NCBI RefSeq assembly: GCF_902859915.1
Contig: NZ_CADIKK010000013.1
Span: 62,001 to 126,000 of the forward strand
Source of the DNA: Paraburkholderia ultramafica
GTDB taxonomy: Bacteria; Pseudomonadota; Gammaproteobacteria; Burkholderiales; Burkholderiaceae
Length of the DNA stretch: 64,000 nt
Direction: 5' to 3'
Below, piece after piece: positions 7,590 to 16,588 of the stretch; position 1 is the stretch's first letter; each line of letters opens with the position of its first letter. The notes under the pieces are model-generated. The model saw nothing but the letters and a program-made list of their open reading frames with translations, was not told the origin of the DNA and searched no databases. A program made the translations under genes and the position numbers.

Positions 7590-9290
7590 TCACTCCACCG
7601 GCTCGGTGTAGCGCGACGTAATCGGATAGCGCCAGTCGCGGCCGAATGCGCGATGCGTGACGCGAATGCCGATCGGCGCCTGGCGGCGCTTGTACTCGTT
7701 GATCTTGATCAGGCGCGTGACGCGTTTCACGTCGTCGGCCGCATAGCCCTCGGCGATGATTTCGGCGAGCGAACGGTCCTCCTCCATGTACATGCGCATG
7801 ATCGCGTCGAGTACTTCGTATTCCGGCAGGCTGTCCTGATCGGTCTGGTTCTCGCGCAGTTCCGCCGACGGCGCGCGCGTCAGGATCCGCTCGGGAATCA
7901 CGTCGCGCTGGCTGAACGTGGTGGCCTGATTGCGGTAGCGGCACAGCCGGTAGACCAGCGTCTTGGCGATGTCCTTGATGACCGCGAAGCCGCCGGCCAT
8001 GTCGCCGTACAACGTGCAGTAGCCGACCGCCATCTCGCTCTTGTTGCCGGTGGTCAGCACGATCGAGCCGAACTTGTTCGACAGCGCCATCAGCAAGGTG
8101 CCGCGAATGCGCGCCTGGATGTTCTCTTCGGTGGCGTCTTCGGCACGGCCCGCGAACTCCGCGGCGAGCGAGCCGCGGAACGCGTCGAACATCGGCGCGA
8201 TCGCGATTTCGTCGTAGCGCACGCCGACGCGGCGCGCCATCTCGGCGGCGTCGGTGGTCGAAATGTCGGCGGTGTAGCGCGACGGCATCATCACCGCGCG
8301 CACCCGGTCCGCGCCGAGCGCGTCGCACGCGACCGCCAGCACCAGCGCCGAATCCACGCCGCCCGACAGGCCGATCAGCGCGCCCGGGAAACCGTTCTTG
8401 TTGATGTAGTCGCGCACACCCATCACGAGCGCGGCGTACACCTGTGCTTCGAGCGGCTGCTCCAGGGCGATCGCCGCGGGCAGCGGCGTGCCGTTTTCGA
8501 ATTCGACGATCGCGGTCGCTTCGTCGAACTGCGCCATCTTCGCGATCAGCTCGCCTTGCGCGTCGAGCACGAACGAGCCGCCGTCGAACACCAGCTCGTC
8601 CTGCGCGCCGACCATATTCACGTAGACCATCGGCAGACCGGTTTCGCGAATCCGCGCACGCAGAATGTCGAAGCGCACCGCTTCCTTGTTCAGGTGATAC
8701 GGCGAGCCGTTCGGGATCAGCAGCACTTGCGCGCCCGCCGCCTTCGCCATTTGCGCGGCCGACGCATGCCACGCGTCTTCGCAGATCACCACACCGTACT
8801 TCACACCGTCCAGTTCGAACACGAACGGCTGCGGGTCGGACGCGAAGTAGCGCTTCTCGTCGAACACTTCGGTATTGGGCAGATCCTGCTTGCGATAGGT
8901 GCCCTTCACTTCCGCGTCGACGAGCAGCGACGCCGCGTTGAACGTATCGACCGGCGGCACGCCGCGCTGGATCGGCGCGTTTGCATTACCATGGCCGTGC
9001 GCCGCGCTGTGCTCGACGTCACGCAGCGGATGGCCGACGATCACATGCAGGCCGGTGAACGGTTTGAGTTGCGCGGCGAGGTCGGCCAATGCCGCCGCGC
9101 TCGCGGTATAGAACGCGGGACGCAGCAGCAGGTCTTCGGGCGGATAGCCGGACAACGCGAGTTCAGGCGCGATCAGCAACTTCGCACCATCGTTGTGCGC
9201 GGCGCGCGCGGCGGCGACAATCTTCGCGACGTTGCCGGCGAAGTCGCCGACAGTGACATTGATTTGAGCAAGAGCGATTCGGGTCTTCAT
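7590..9290 (-). CDS. nadE: Glutamine-dependent NAD+ synthetase
   Basis: A 566-residue two-domain enzyme. The N-terminal nitrilase-type glutaminase has the catalytic triad E43 (APELALSGYP), K134 (TYRKQDLP) and C170 (VVICEDAW). The C-terminal synthetase domain has the PP-loop GLSGGVDSAL near residue 305. It converts deamido-NAD to NAD using ammonia released from glutamine. The frame is open for 38 more codons upstream, but 9290 gives the family start MKTRIALAQINVTVGD. The PII gene follows on the same strand; published work on related bacteria links PII with this enzyme type, which makes the arrangement meaningful. Confidence 0.93.
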   Translation of the reverse strand: MKTRIALAQINVTVGDFAGNVAKIVAAARAAHNDGAKLLIAPELALSGYPPEDLLLRPAFYTASAAALADLAAQLKPFTGLHVIVGHPLRDVEHSAAHGHGNANAPIQRGVPPVDTFNAASLLVDAEVKGTYRKQDLPNTEVFDEKRYFASDPQPFVFELDGVKYGVVICEDAWHASAAQMAKAAGAQVLLIPNGSPYHLNKEAVRFDILRARIRETGLPMVYVNMVGAQDELVFDGGSFVLDAQGELIAKMAQFDEATAIVEFENGTPLPAAIALEQPLEAQVYAALVMGVRDYINKNGFPGALIGLSGGVDSALVLAVACDALGADRVRAVMMPSRYTADISTTDAAEMARRVGVRYDEIAIAPMFDAFRGSLAAEFAGRAEDATEENIQARIRGTLLMALSNKFGSIVLTTGNKSEMAVGYCTLYGDMAGGFAVIKDIAKTLVYRLCRYRNQATTFSQRDVIPERILTRAPSAELRENQTDQDSLPEYEVLDAIMRMYMEEDRSLAEIIAEGYAADDVKRVTRLIKINEYKRRQAPIGIRVTHRAFGRDWRYPITSRYTEPVE

Positions 9291-9422
9291 GGCAGGATCG
9301 ACAGGCAAGCCAGGTGGCTTGCGAGTACCGCGGCTGGTTAGCTCGACGGCACGGACAAATCGGATAAACAAACGACGCGGCACATACGGCGCCGCGCCGC
9401 TCATTGGGAACAGTCACACAGA

Positions 9423-10592
9423 TTGAACCAGGAACGCTTTGATTATCGCACGGGCATTCTGGCGTCGCCCTCCGAGGTGGACGCCGCCGAATGGAATGCC
9501 CTCCTCGCGCAGCAGTCGCAACCCACGCCGTTTCTGCGGCACGAGTTCCTGAGCGCGCTGCATGCGACCCGATGCGCGGTCGCCGATACCGGCTGGGCGC
9601 CGCAATTCGTCACGCTGACCGATCCGCGCACGGACAGGCTCGTGGCGGCCGCGCCGGTGTATCTGAAAGGGCACTCGTACGGCGAGTACGTATTCGATTG
9701 GGCGTGGGCCGATGCATACAAGCGCAACGGTCTGCCGTATTACCCGAAGCTGCTGTGCGCGGTGCCGTTCACGCCGGTGCAGGGCAACCGCCTGCTGTCG
9801 GCGGACACGCATGCGTTGCGGCATCTGGCGGCCACATTGATGGCGTTCGCCGAGCAAGCCGACGTGTCGTCGCTGCACGTGCTGTTTCCGACCGAGACCG
9901 AAGCGAACGCGCTCACCGAAATGGGCATGATGCAGCGTGAAGGCGTGCAGTTCCACTGGCTGAACGACGGTTATCACGACTTCGACGATTTCCTCTCCAC
10001 GCTCGAACAGAAGAAGCGCAAGAACATTCGCGCCGAGCGCCGCAAGGTCCGCGAGGCCGGCGTGACGATGCGCCGGATTCGCGGCGAGGACATTCAGGAC
10101 GCGGACTGGCGTTTCTTCAGCAAGTGCTATCGGCAGACTTACCGCGAACACTTTTCGAGTCCGTATCTGAACCTCGATTTCTTTCGCATGATCGGCGCGT
10201 CGATGCCGGAGAACCTGCTGCTCGTGATCGCCGAATACGCAGGCAAGCCGATCGCCAGTTCGCTCGTGGTGTACCAGCGCGACGCGCAGACCGGTGGCAG
10301 CTTGTACGGCCGCTACTGGGGCGCGTTGGAACACGTGCCGTGCCTGCATTTCGAAACCGCGTACTACCAGCCGCTCGAATTCTGCATCGAGGAGAAGCTC
10401 TGCGCATTCGAAGGCGGTGCGCAAGGCGAGCACAAGATGGCGCGCGGCTTCCTGCCCACGGTGACGCGCTCCGCGCATTGGCTCGCGCATCCGGCCTTCG
10501 CCGATGCGGTCGGCCACTTCCTCGACAATGAAAAGAACAGCATCCACGCGTACGTGGACGAGCTGCGCGAACACAATCCGTTCAAAGGTTAA
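9423..10592 (+). CDS. GNAT-like peptidoglycan/N-acyltransferase (DUF482/COG3146 type)
   Basis: A 389-residue soluble protein resembling the DUF482 family, which has the double-GNAT fold of Fem-like aminoacyltransferases. Typical parts are the early PFLRHEFLSALH segment, the basic QKKRKNIRAERRKV stretch near residue 200, and the later GRYWGALEHVPCLHFETAYYQP region. No in-frame ATG lies nearby, so a TTG start at 9423 is used; the start is therefore uncertain. It is divergent from nadE and 9 bp ahead of a GIY-YIG gene. The acceptor is unknown. Confidence 0.75.
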   Translation: MNQERFDYRTGILASPSEVDAAEWNALLAQQSQPTPFLRHEFLSALHATRCAVADTGWAPQFVTLTDPRTDRLVAAAPVYLKGHSYGEYVFDWAWADAYKRNGLPYYPKLLCAVPFTPVQGNRLLSADTHALRHLAATLMAFAEQADVSSLHVLFPTETEANALTEMGMMQREGVQFHWLNDGYHDFDDFLSTLEQKKRKNIRAERRKVREAGVTMRRIRGEDIQDADWRFFSKCYRQTYREHFSSPYLNLDFFRMIGASMPENLLLVIAEYAGKPIASSLVVYQRDAQTGGSLYGRYWGALEHVPCLHFETAYYQPLEFCIEEKLCAFEGGAQGEHKMARGFLPTVTRSAHWLAHPAFADAVGHFLDNEKNSIHAYVDELREHNPFKG

Positions 10593-10601
10593 AGCGCATC
10601 C

Positions 10602-10922
10602 ATGGCGTGGTTTCTTTATCTGCTCGAATGCTCGGACGGCAGCGTCTATACCGGCATTGCCACCGACGTGCAGGCGCGCTTCGACAAACACGTGAGCGGC
10701 GTGGGAGCGCGTTATACGCGCTCGCGCAAACCGGTGCGTGTGCTGGTGTCGTTCGAGCTGGCGGACCGGTCGAGCGCATCGCGCGCGGAGTATTGGGTCA
10801 AGCGTTTGTCGCCGGTCGATAAGCGGGCGCTTGGCGCGGGGCTGCGCACGCTCGAATCGGTGATGCCGGTGCCCGAGCCTGTTGCTACTGGAGAGACGCA
10901 AGAGGAGACTGACGGTTCGTAA
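10602..10922 (+). CDS. GIY-YIG nuclease-fold protein (UPF0213/YhbQ family)
   Basis: A 106-residue single-domain protein. The GIY-YIG signature appears as LYLLECSDGSVYTGI (residues 5-19), with the conserved Arg at 26 and the later EYWVK segment containing the metal-binding Glu. Stand-alone members (YhbQ/YazA) are small nucleases or nuclease-like proteins; their cellular role is not settled. It starts 9 bp after the DUF482 gene, so the two are likely co-transcribed. The C-terminal 20 residues are acidic and not part of the fold. Confidence 0.85.
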   Translation: MAWFLYLLECSDGSVYTGIATDVQARFDKHVSGVGARYTRSRKPVRVLVSFELADRSSASRAEYWVKRLSPVDKRALGAGLRTLESVMPVPEPVATGETQEETDGS

Positions 10923-10952
10923 CGGTGCGGCTGGTTCTTGCGCCTTCACGAA

Positions 10953-13049
10953 CTACCCCCGCGCCTCCCGCATCCGCTCGGTCAGCAATCGCTGCATCCG
11001 CGCAAGCTCGCCCACCGCATCCGCCTCCAGGGATGTCAGCCTGTCCCGTGCGGGAAGCTCATGCCGAACCGGCCGTAACGTCCGATTCAATGCCGCGTCG
11101 ATATCGGCGCTCACCTGCGCGACCCAATCGCCGAGTTCATCACACACGTCGCGCCGGTTCGGGCTCAGGCGCAACTGCGTCGCGGTGCCGGCCATCCTGC
11201 GCAACAGGCTGAGCACGGTCAGCGTCACGGTATCGACCATCGAGTCCTCGAGTTTTTCGAGGCGAATCCGGCCGATGGCCTCTTCGGCATTATTGCTGCC
11301 GAGACCCGCGGCTCTGCGCAAACGCTCCATCTCCTTTTCGCTTCGACGCGGCGACTCCAACGCGGCGCGCAGATACGCAACATTCGCGCGCACCGCTTCG
11401 CTCAGATCAGCGCGGTAATCGACCTTCTCGCGCGTCGGCCACAGATAGAACGTGGCCAGCAACGCGAGCGCGCAGCCGAGCATGTTGTTGCCGAGCCGCG
11501 TGAGCGCGAACGCAAATTCGTTCGCGCCCGGCGTCGCGAAATCGGCGACGAGCACGAAGGTCGGCGTCAGGAACAGCACGAAGAGGCTGTAGCTGACGGG
11601 CCGCAGCGCCATCGTGGCCATCACGAGCGGAAACACCGCGAGCGAAATGCCGAGCGGCGAATGAATCGCGTAGCCGATCCCCGCCGCCAGCACCCCGCCG
11701 ACAATGCTGCCCGCCGCGCGCTCGATGCTGCGCGGCCAGGTCGCAGCAATCGACGGCTGCAGGATCAGCAGCGTCGCCATGGTGGCCCAGTAGCCGAACG
11801 GCAGCCCCAGCGCGCGGATCACCAGGAAGCCCGTCGTGCTCGTCACGCCGACGCGCGCCGCGTGGCGCAAGCCGACCGACTGGCTCGACAGATTGGCCTT
11901 GAGTGTCGCCCATGTGCGCGTCGCCAGACGGGCGGCGCTGTCGGTCCAGCGTTCGGGCTGCGCATAGAGCGGCGCGAAATCGACCAGTTCGAAGTCGGAC
12001 TGCAGCGTCACGGGTTCCAGCAACGCGCTTTCGAGCCGCGTCGCCAGGCGGCGTACGCGCAGCTGCAAATTCGCGAGACGCTCCCAGCGCGTTTCGTTGG
12101 CCGCCGTGCCGATGCCGCGCAGCACCTCGCCAAGTGCGGTCAGCAGCCGTGCCGCACGCTTCGCTCGCCACGCGTGGTCGGGGACTTTTTCGCTCGCGCG
12201 GGACACGGCGATCAGATACGCGAACAACGCTTCGCCATCGGTCAGCAAGCCGAGCAGCGTGTCGTAAGTTTGCCGGCCACCCGTTCGCGCCGCGGGCACG
12301 CTGGCCAGCGCCTTGCGCGAGCGCTCCAGCGCGGCGCGCGCATCGGCGCGGAATTGGGCGGCATGCGTGGCCCACTCGCGCGGCGCCGCGCGCTGCTCCA
12401 GCAGGCGGGCGCTGTCCAATGCGATGTCGGCGAGCCGCAGATACACGGCGCGCAGCGTCGAGCGGCTCGCGCCGAACGGATGAATGCGCCACACGGTCAG
12501 GCTCAGCACGACCGCGAACAGGCAGCCGACCAGGTAGACGCCGAGAAACGCGATGCCGGCGCGGACATCGTGCATCGGCCGGTCGACCATCACCACGCAG
12601 GCAGTCGCCGCGAGAATCGTCACCTGCGAGGTGGCGGCACCCCAGATCCTGCCGAACCCGCCGAGGGTGGTGAACGCGAGCACCGTCAGCGCCGCGAACA
12701 TGGCTCCCGCCGCGGACGCGAAAGCGGTGATGCCGCCGCATAGCGTCGACAGCAACGCGAAGCCCATCATCGACGCGAAGCGGGCGCGGTTGGAGCCGGC
12801 GGCGTCGGCGAGACAGGTCCAGAAAGCGCCGATCGCGGCCCATGCGAAGATCGGATCGTGCAGCACGCTGCCCACCGCCAGCATCGCCGTGGACGCGCAC
12901 GCCGCTCTCAAGCCTTCCGACAGACTGGCCTCGCTCGCCGCAAACGACACCATCCATACCGGCCGCTTGCGATAGATCGCGCTGACGAGCGCGTACAGCC
13001 GGCTCGACCAGCGTGGCGACGATGACGGGTGGGACTTGCGGTTCATCAT
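10953..13049 (-). CDS. FUSC family inner-membrane protein (YccS/aromatic acid exporter type)
   Basis: A 698-residue membrane protein with two FUSC-type membrane blocks. The first clusters at residues about 30-180; the second, after a long soluble linker, starts near GVTSTTGFLVIRALGLPFGYW. FUSC proteins include fusaric acid and aromatic acid efflux components (AaeB) and YccS. A frame extension to 13328 is hydrophilic and ignored; MMNRKSHPSS at 13049/13046 begins the protein. The gene stands alone: no membrane-fusion partner is adjacent, so an efflux role is uncertain. Confidence 0.8.
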   Translation of the reverse strand: MMNRKSHPSSSPRWSSRLYALVSAIYRKRPVWMVSFAASEASLSEGLRAACASTAMLAVGSVLHDPIFAWAAIGAFWTCLADAAGSNRARFASMMGFALLSTLCGGITAFASAAGAMFAALTVLAFTTLGGFGRIWGAATSQVTILAATACVVMVDRPMHDVRAGIAFLGVYLVGCLFAVVLSLTVWRIHPFGASRSTLRAVYLRLADIALDSARLLEQRAAPREWATHAAQFRADARAALERSRKALASVPAARTGGRQTYDTLLGLLTDGEALFAYLIAVSRASEKVPDHAWRAKRAARLLTALGEVLRGIGTAANETRWERLANLQLRVRRLATRLESALLEPVTLQSDFELVDFAPLYAQPERWTDSAARLATRTWATLKANLSSQSVGLRHAARVGVTSTTGFLVIRALGLPFGYWATMATLLILQPSIAATWPRSIERAAGSIVGGVLAAGIGYAIHSPLGISLAVFPLVMATMALRPVSYSLFVLFLTPTFVLVADFATPGANEFAFALTRLGNNMLGCALALLATFYLWPTREKVDYRADLSEAVRANVAYLRAALESPRRSEKEMERLRRAAGLGSNNAEEAIGRIRLEKLEDSMVDTVTLTVLSLLRRMAGTATQLRLSPNRRDVCDELGDWVAQVSADIDAALNRTLRPVRHELPARDRLTSLEADAVGELARMQRLLTERMREARG

Positions 13050-13270
13050 CCGGACGGTGTGCTCCTGAAAACGCGCATGGGCGTTGTGTTTGGCGCCATG
13101 TCTGCGCTTCGATCCAGCAAGCGCCGAATGATAAGGGTTTACACCTAAATATAAAAATGCCTTCGCTTCATCCCCGCGATTCACTGTATCTATGCGCTCA
13201 GCCCCAAGCCTGGGCAGGGATGCCGCGCATACCTGTCGCACAGTAGGCGAACGCTTTGAAAACCCCATGA

Positions 13271-13307
13271 AAAAACCGCGCGGCCCTGTCGGGCTCGCGC
13301 GGTTTTG
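13271..13307 (-). terminator. Terminator of pyrophosphatase gene
   Basis: A 10-bp stem AAAACCGCGC (13272-13281) with GCGCGGTTTT (13297-13306), with an inner GCCC/GGGC pairing and a T-run on the minus strand. It is 40 bp downstream of the ppa stop. Confidence 0.85.
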
Positions 13308-13347
13308 TTCAACCAGCCGGCTTATCAACCGGCAGCGTGACGCACGC

Positions 13348-13875
13348 TTACTTCTTGAAGTTCGCGACGCCTTCGCTGATTTCCTTGTGCGCGGCTTCGA
13401 TGCCCGCCCAGCCGTCGACCTTCACCCACTTGCCCTTCTCCAGCGCCTTGTACTGCTCGAAGAAGTGCTTGATCTGGTCTTTCAGGTAGGCCGGGACGTC
13501 GTCGATCGACTTCAGGTCGGCGGTCATCGGGCAGATCTTGTCGTGCGCGACGGCGATCAGCTTCGCGTCCACGCCCGATTCGTCGGTCATCTGCAGCATG
13601 CCGAGCGCGCGTGCGCGCACCACCGAGCCTGCCAGCAGCGGGAACGGCGTGATCACCAGCACGTCGACCGGGTCGCCGTCGCCCGACAGGGTTTGCGGAA
13701 TGAAGCCATAGTTGGCCGGATAGCGCATGCCGGTGCCGATGAAACGGTCGACGACGAGCAGGCCCAGGTCCTTGTCGGCTTCGTACTTCACCGGATCGCT
13801 CTGCGCCGGGATTTCGATGATGACGTTGAAATCTTGCGGAAGGTCTTTGCCTGCGGGGACGTGATTGAAGCTCAT
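13348..13875 (-). CDS. ppa: Inorganic pyrophosphatase, family I
   Basis: A 175-residue soluble enzyme hydrolysing PPi to two phosphates. The family signature SGDGDPVDVLV gives metal ligands D66, D68 and D71. RYPANYGFIPQT and the later KVDGWAG segment are also typical. Its length matches hexameric bacterial enzymes. The frame extends to 14151, but the family start MSFNHVPAGKDLPQDFNVIIEIP is at 13875. A minus-strand terminator follows. It is divergent from the aldehyde dehydrogenase gene. Confidence 0.95.
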   Translation of the reverse strand: MSFNHVPAGKDLPQDFNVIIEIPAQSDPVKYEADKDLGLLVVDRFIGTGMRYPANYGFIPQTLSGDGDPVDVLVITPFPLLAGSVVRARALGMLQMTDESGVDAKLIAVAHDKICPMTADLKSIDDVPAYLKDQIKHFFEQYKALEKGKWVKVDGWAGIEAAHKEISEGVANFKK

Positions 13876-14153
13876 GAGCGCTCTCTGATCAGGATGGAAG
13901 TCGGAAACACGGCGCGCGGCGCGCGAGCTCGGGTGGCGTGAATCCGTGGATCTTGCGTGGATATCGCGTCGAGCGGCGTTGCGGCCGGACAGTGCGGAAT
14001 GCGCCATTATAGCCAATCGCCCGGTGGCATCCCTGGTCGGATCGGCGCGATAATCGTCGGGCGTCTCCCGGTTGTGCCTCTCGTTGGTGAACACGCGCCG
14101 CCAGACCCGGCTGCGCGCTACGTCAGTTACCTCAGTTACGTGAAGGAGCATGC

Positions 14154-15593
14154 GTGGAAGAAGCCCGACACTTCATCGGCGGCGAGTGGTCCGCCGGATC
14201 CGGCGGCGAGACGATCGCCGTGCTCGATCCATCGGACGGCCAGCCGTTCACCCGTCTCGCGCGCGGCACCGCGGCCGATATCGACGCCGCCGTGCATGCC
14301 GCGCGCCGCGCGTTCGAAGGCGCATGGGGCGCGGCGAGCGCGGCCGAACGCGGCCGCGTGCTGTATCGGCTGTCGATGCTGGTCGCCGCCCGCCAGGAAG
14401 AACTGGCGCAGCTCGAGGCGCGCGACACCGGCAAGCCGCTCAAGCAGGCGCGTGGCGATGCGGCCGCCCTCGCCCGCTATTTCGAGTTCTACGCCGGCGC
14501 GGCCGACAAGCTGCACGGCGAAACGCTGCCTTATCAAAGCGGCTACACGGTGCTGACGATCCGCGAGCCGCACGGCGTGACCGGCCACATCGTGCCGTGG
14601 AATTATCCGATGCAGATTTTCGGCCGCAGCGTGGGCGCGGCGCTCGCCACCGGCAACGCGTGCGTCGTCAAGCCAGCCGAAGACGCCTGCCTGTCCGTGC
14701 TGCGCGTCGCCGAGCTGGCCGCCGAAGCGGGCTTGCCGGCCGGCGCGCTGAATATCGTCACCGGCTATGGACATGAAGCGGGCGCCGCGCTCGCGAGCCA
14801 TCCCGGCATCGATCACATCTCGTTCACCGGGTCGCCCGAAACCGGCAAGCTGGTCACGCAAATGGCCGCCGAAAATCACGTGCCGGTCACGCTCGAACTG
14901 GGCGGCAAGTCGCCGCAAATCGTGTTCGCCGACGCGGACCTCGACGCGGCGCTGCCCGTGCTGGTCTCGGCGATCGTGCAAAACGCCGGGCAAACCTGTT
15001 CGGCGGGCAGCCGCGTGCTGATCGAGCGGGCCATCTACGAACCCTTGCTCGACCGGCTGAGCAGCGCGTTCCATGCGCTGCGCGTCGGCCCTGCGCAGGC
15101 CGACCTCGACTGCGGGCCGCTGATCAACGCGAAACAGCAGCAGCGCGTGTGGGACTTCCTGTCTGACGCGCAGCACAACGGCATCGCGATGGCGGCGCAC
15201 GGCGAAGTGATTCCCGAAGCGCCGCAAAGCGGCTTCTATCAAGCGCCCACGCTGCTGCGCGACGTGCCCGCGAGCCACCGCCTCGCGCGCGACGAAGTAT
15301 TCGGGCCGGTGCTCGCCGCGATGTCCTTCAGCGACGAAGACGAAGCGCTCGCGCTCGCCAACGGCACGCAGTACGGCCTCGTGGCCGGCATCTGGACGCG
15401 CGACGGCGCGCGGCAGATGCGTCTCGCGCGCCGGCTGCGCTCCGGCCAGGTATTCATCAACAACTACGGCGCGGGCGGCGGCGTCGAGTTGCCGTTCGGC
15501 GGCGTCAAGCATTCGGGCCACGGGCGCGAAAAAGGCTTCGAAGCGCTGTACGGCTTCACCGTGCTGAAAACCATCGCGATCCGGCACGGCTAG
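14154..15593 (+). CDS. NAD(P)+-dependent aldehyde dehydrogenase
   Basis: A 479-residue ALDH-superfamily enzyme. The catalytic general base E248 lies in LELGGKSPQ and the nucleophile C282 in NAGQTCSAGSR. The cofactor-binding PWNYPMQIF and FTGSPETGK segments are intact. The start is GTG at 14154, with AAGGAGC upstream. It is the first gene of a set with an SDR (60-bp gap) and an ACS-type MFS transporter, suggesting uptake and oxidation of an organic acid, sugar acid or aldehyde. The substrate is not evident from sequence. Confidence 0.88.
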   Translation: MEEARHFIGGEWSAGSGGETIAVLDPSDGQPFTRLARGTAADIDAAVHAARRAFEGAWGAASAAERGRVLYRLSMLVAARQEELAQLEARDTGKPLKQARGDAAALARYFEFYAGAADKLHGETLPYQSGYTVLTIREPHGVTGHIVPWNYPMQIFGRSVGAALATGNACVVKPAEDACLSVLRVAELAAEAGLPAGALNIVTGYGHEAGAALASHPGIDHISFTGSPETGKLVTQMAAENHVPVTLELGGKSPQIVFADADLDAALPVLVSAIVQNAGQTCSAGSRVLIERAIYEPLLDRLSSAFHALRVGPAQADLDCGPLINAKQQQRVWDFLSDAQHNGIAMAAHGEVIPEAPQSGFYQAPTLLRDVPASHRLARDEVFGPVLAAMSFSDEDEALALANGTQYGLVAGIWTRDGARQMRLARRLRSGQVFINNYGAGGGVELPFGGVKHSGHGREKGFEALYGFTVLKTIAIRHG

Positions 15594-15653
15594 TGCTGCA
15601 TCCCGCTTCAACGCAACAACGCATCACCATTCACAACAAGCAACGGAGACATC

Positions 15654-16412
15654 ATGCGGTTGACAGGTAAAACGGCCATCGTCACGGGTGGCGGCTCGGG
15701 TTTCGGCGAAGGCATCGCGAAGACCTACGCGCGCGAAGGCGCGAACGTGGTGGTCAACGATCTGAACGGCGCGGCCGCCGAGCGCGTGGCCAGCGAAATC
15801 GCGCTGGCCGGCGGCAAGGCCATCGCGGTGGCCGGCAATGTCGCGCAGCGCGAGGACTGGCGCACACTGCGCGAGGCCGCGCTCGAAGACTTCGGCAGCG
15901 TGCAGATCGTCGTCAACAACGCCGGCACCACCCATCGCAACAAGCCGGTGTTGGAAGTGACGGAAGCCGAGTTCGACCGCGTCTACGCGGTCAACGTCAA
16001 AAGCATCTACTGGAGCGTGCAGGAGTTCGTGCCATATTTCCGCGAGCAAGGCGGCGGCAGCTTCATCAACATCGCGTCGACGGCCGGCGTGCGGCCGCGT
16101 CCGGGGCTCGTCTGGTACAACGGCAGCAAGGGCGCGGTGATCATCGCGAGCAAGTCGCTCGCGGTCGAACTCGGCCCGGACCGGATTCGCGTGAACTGCG
16201 TGAATCCGGTGATCGGCGAAACGGCGCTGCTCTCCGAGTTCATGGGCGTCGAAGATACGCCGCAAAATCGCCAGCGCTTTCTCGCCGGCATTCCGCTCGG
16301 GCGCTTCTCGACGCCGCAGGACATCGCCAACGCGGCGCTCTATCTGGCGTCCGACGAAGCGGAGTTCATCACCGGCGTGTGTCTCGAAGTCGACGGCGGA
16401 CGCTGCGTATAG
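15654..16412 (+). CDS. Short-chain dehydrogenase/reductase (FabG-like)
   Basis: A 252-residue classical SDR. The Rossmann motif TGGGSGFGEG is at residues 11-20, NNAG near 90, the catalytic serine in INIASTAG near 141, and Y155/K159 in YNGSK. The last strand, GVCLEVDGGRCV, is typical. The family oxidises alcohols or reduces ketones with NAD(P)H. The position between an aldehyde dehydrogenase and an MFS transporter suggests a catabolic role rather than fatty-acid synthesis, because no acp or fab genes are near. Confidence 0.87.
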   Translation: MRLTGKTAIVTGGGSGFGEGIAKTYAREGANVVVNDLNGAAAERVASEIALAGGKAIAVAGNVAQREDWRTLREAALEDFGSVQIVVNNAGTTHRNKPVLEVTEAEFDRVYAVNVKSIYWSVQEFVPYFREQGGGSFINIASTAGVRPRPGLVWYNGSKGAVIIASKSLAVELGPDRIRVNCVNPVIGETALLSEFMGVEDTPQNRQRFLAGIPLGRFSTPQDIANAALYLASDEAEFITGVCLEVDGGRCV

Positions 16413-16588
16413 CGTCGCGCCGGCAGGACGTGACTGCGGTGACCGCGCCCGCGCAAGCGAGCCGGTCACGCGCGGCCCTTGCCGGAGTCAGTGTTTTCCC
16501 CCGGTATTCATTCGTCATGTAAACCACTCGACACGGCTAGAATCGCTCGACGGCGGTACGTCAATTCCACAAGAAAAGAGGAGACACC

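Noticed and set aside
7527..9341. 604-codon open frame on the plus strand opposite nadE
   Set aside because: It mirrors nadE, which has full catalytic motifs; the product is Arg/Val/His-rich with no domain, typical of antisense frames in GC-rich DNA.
11661..12743. 360-codon plus-strand frame within the FUSC gene
   Set aside because: Antisense shadow; no RBS or domain.
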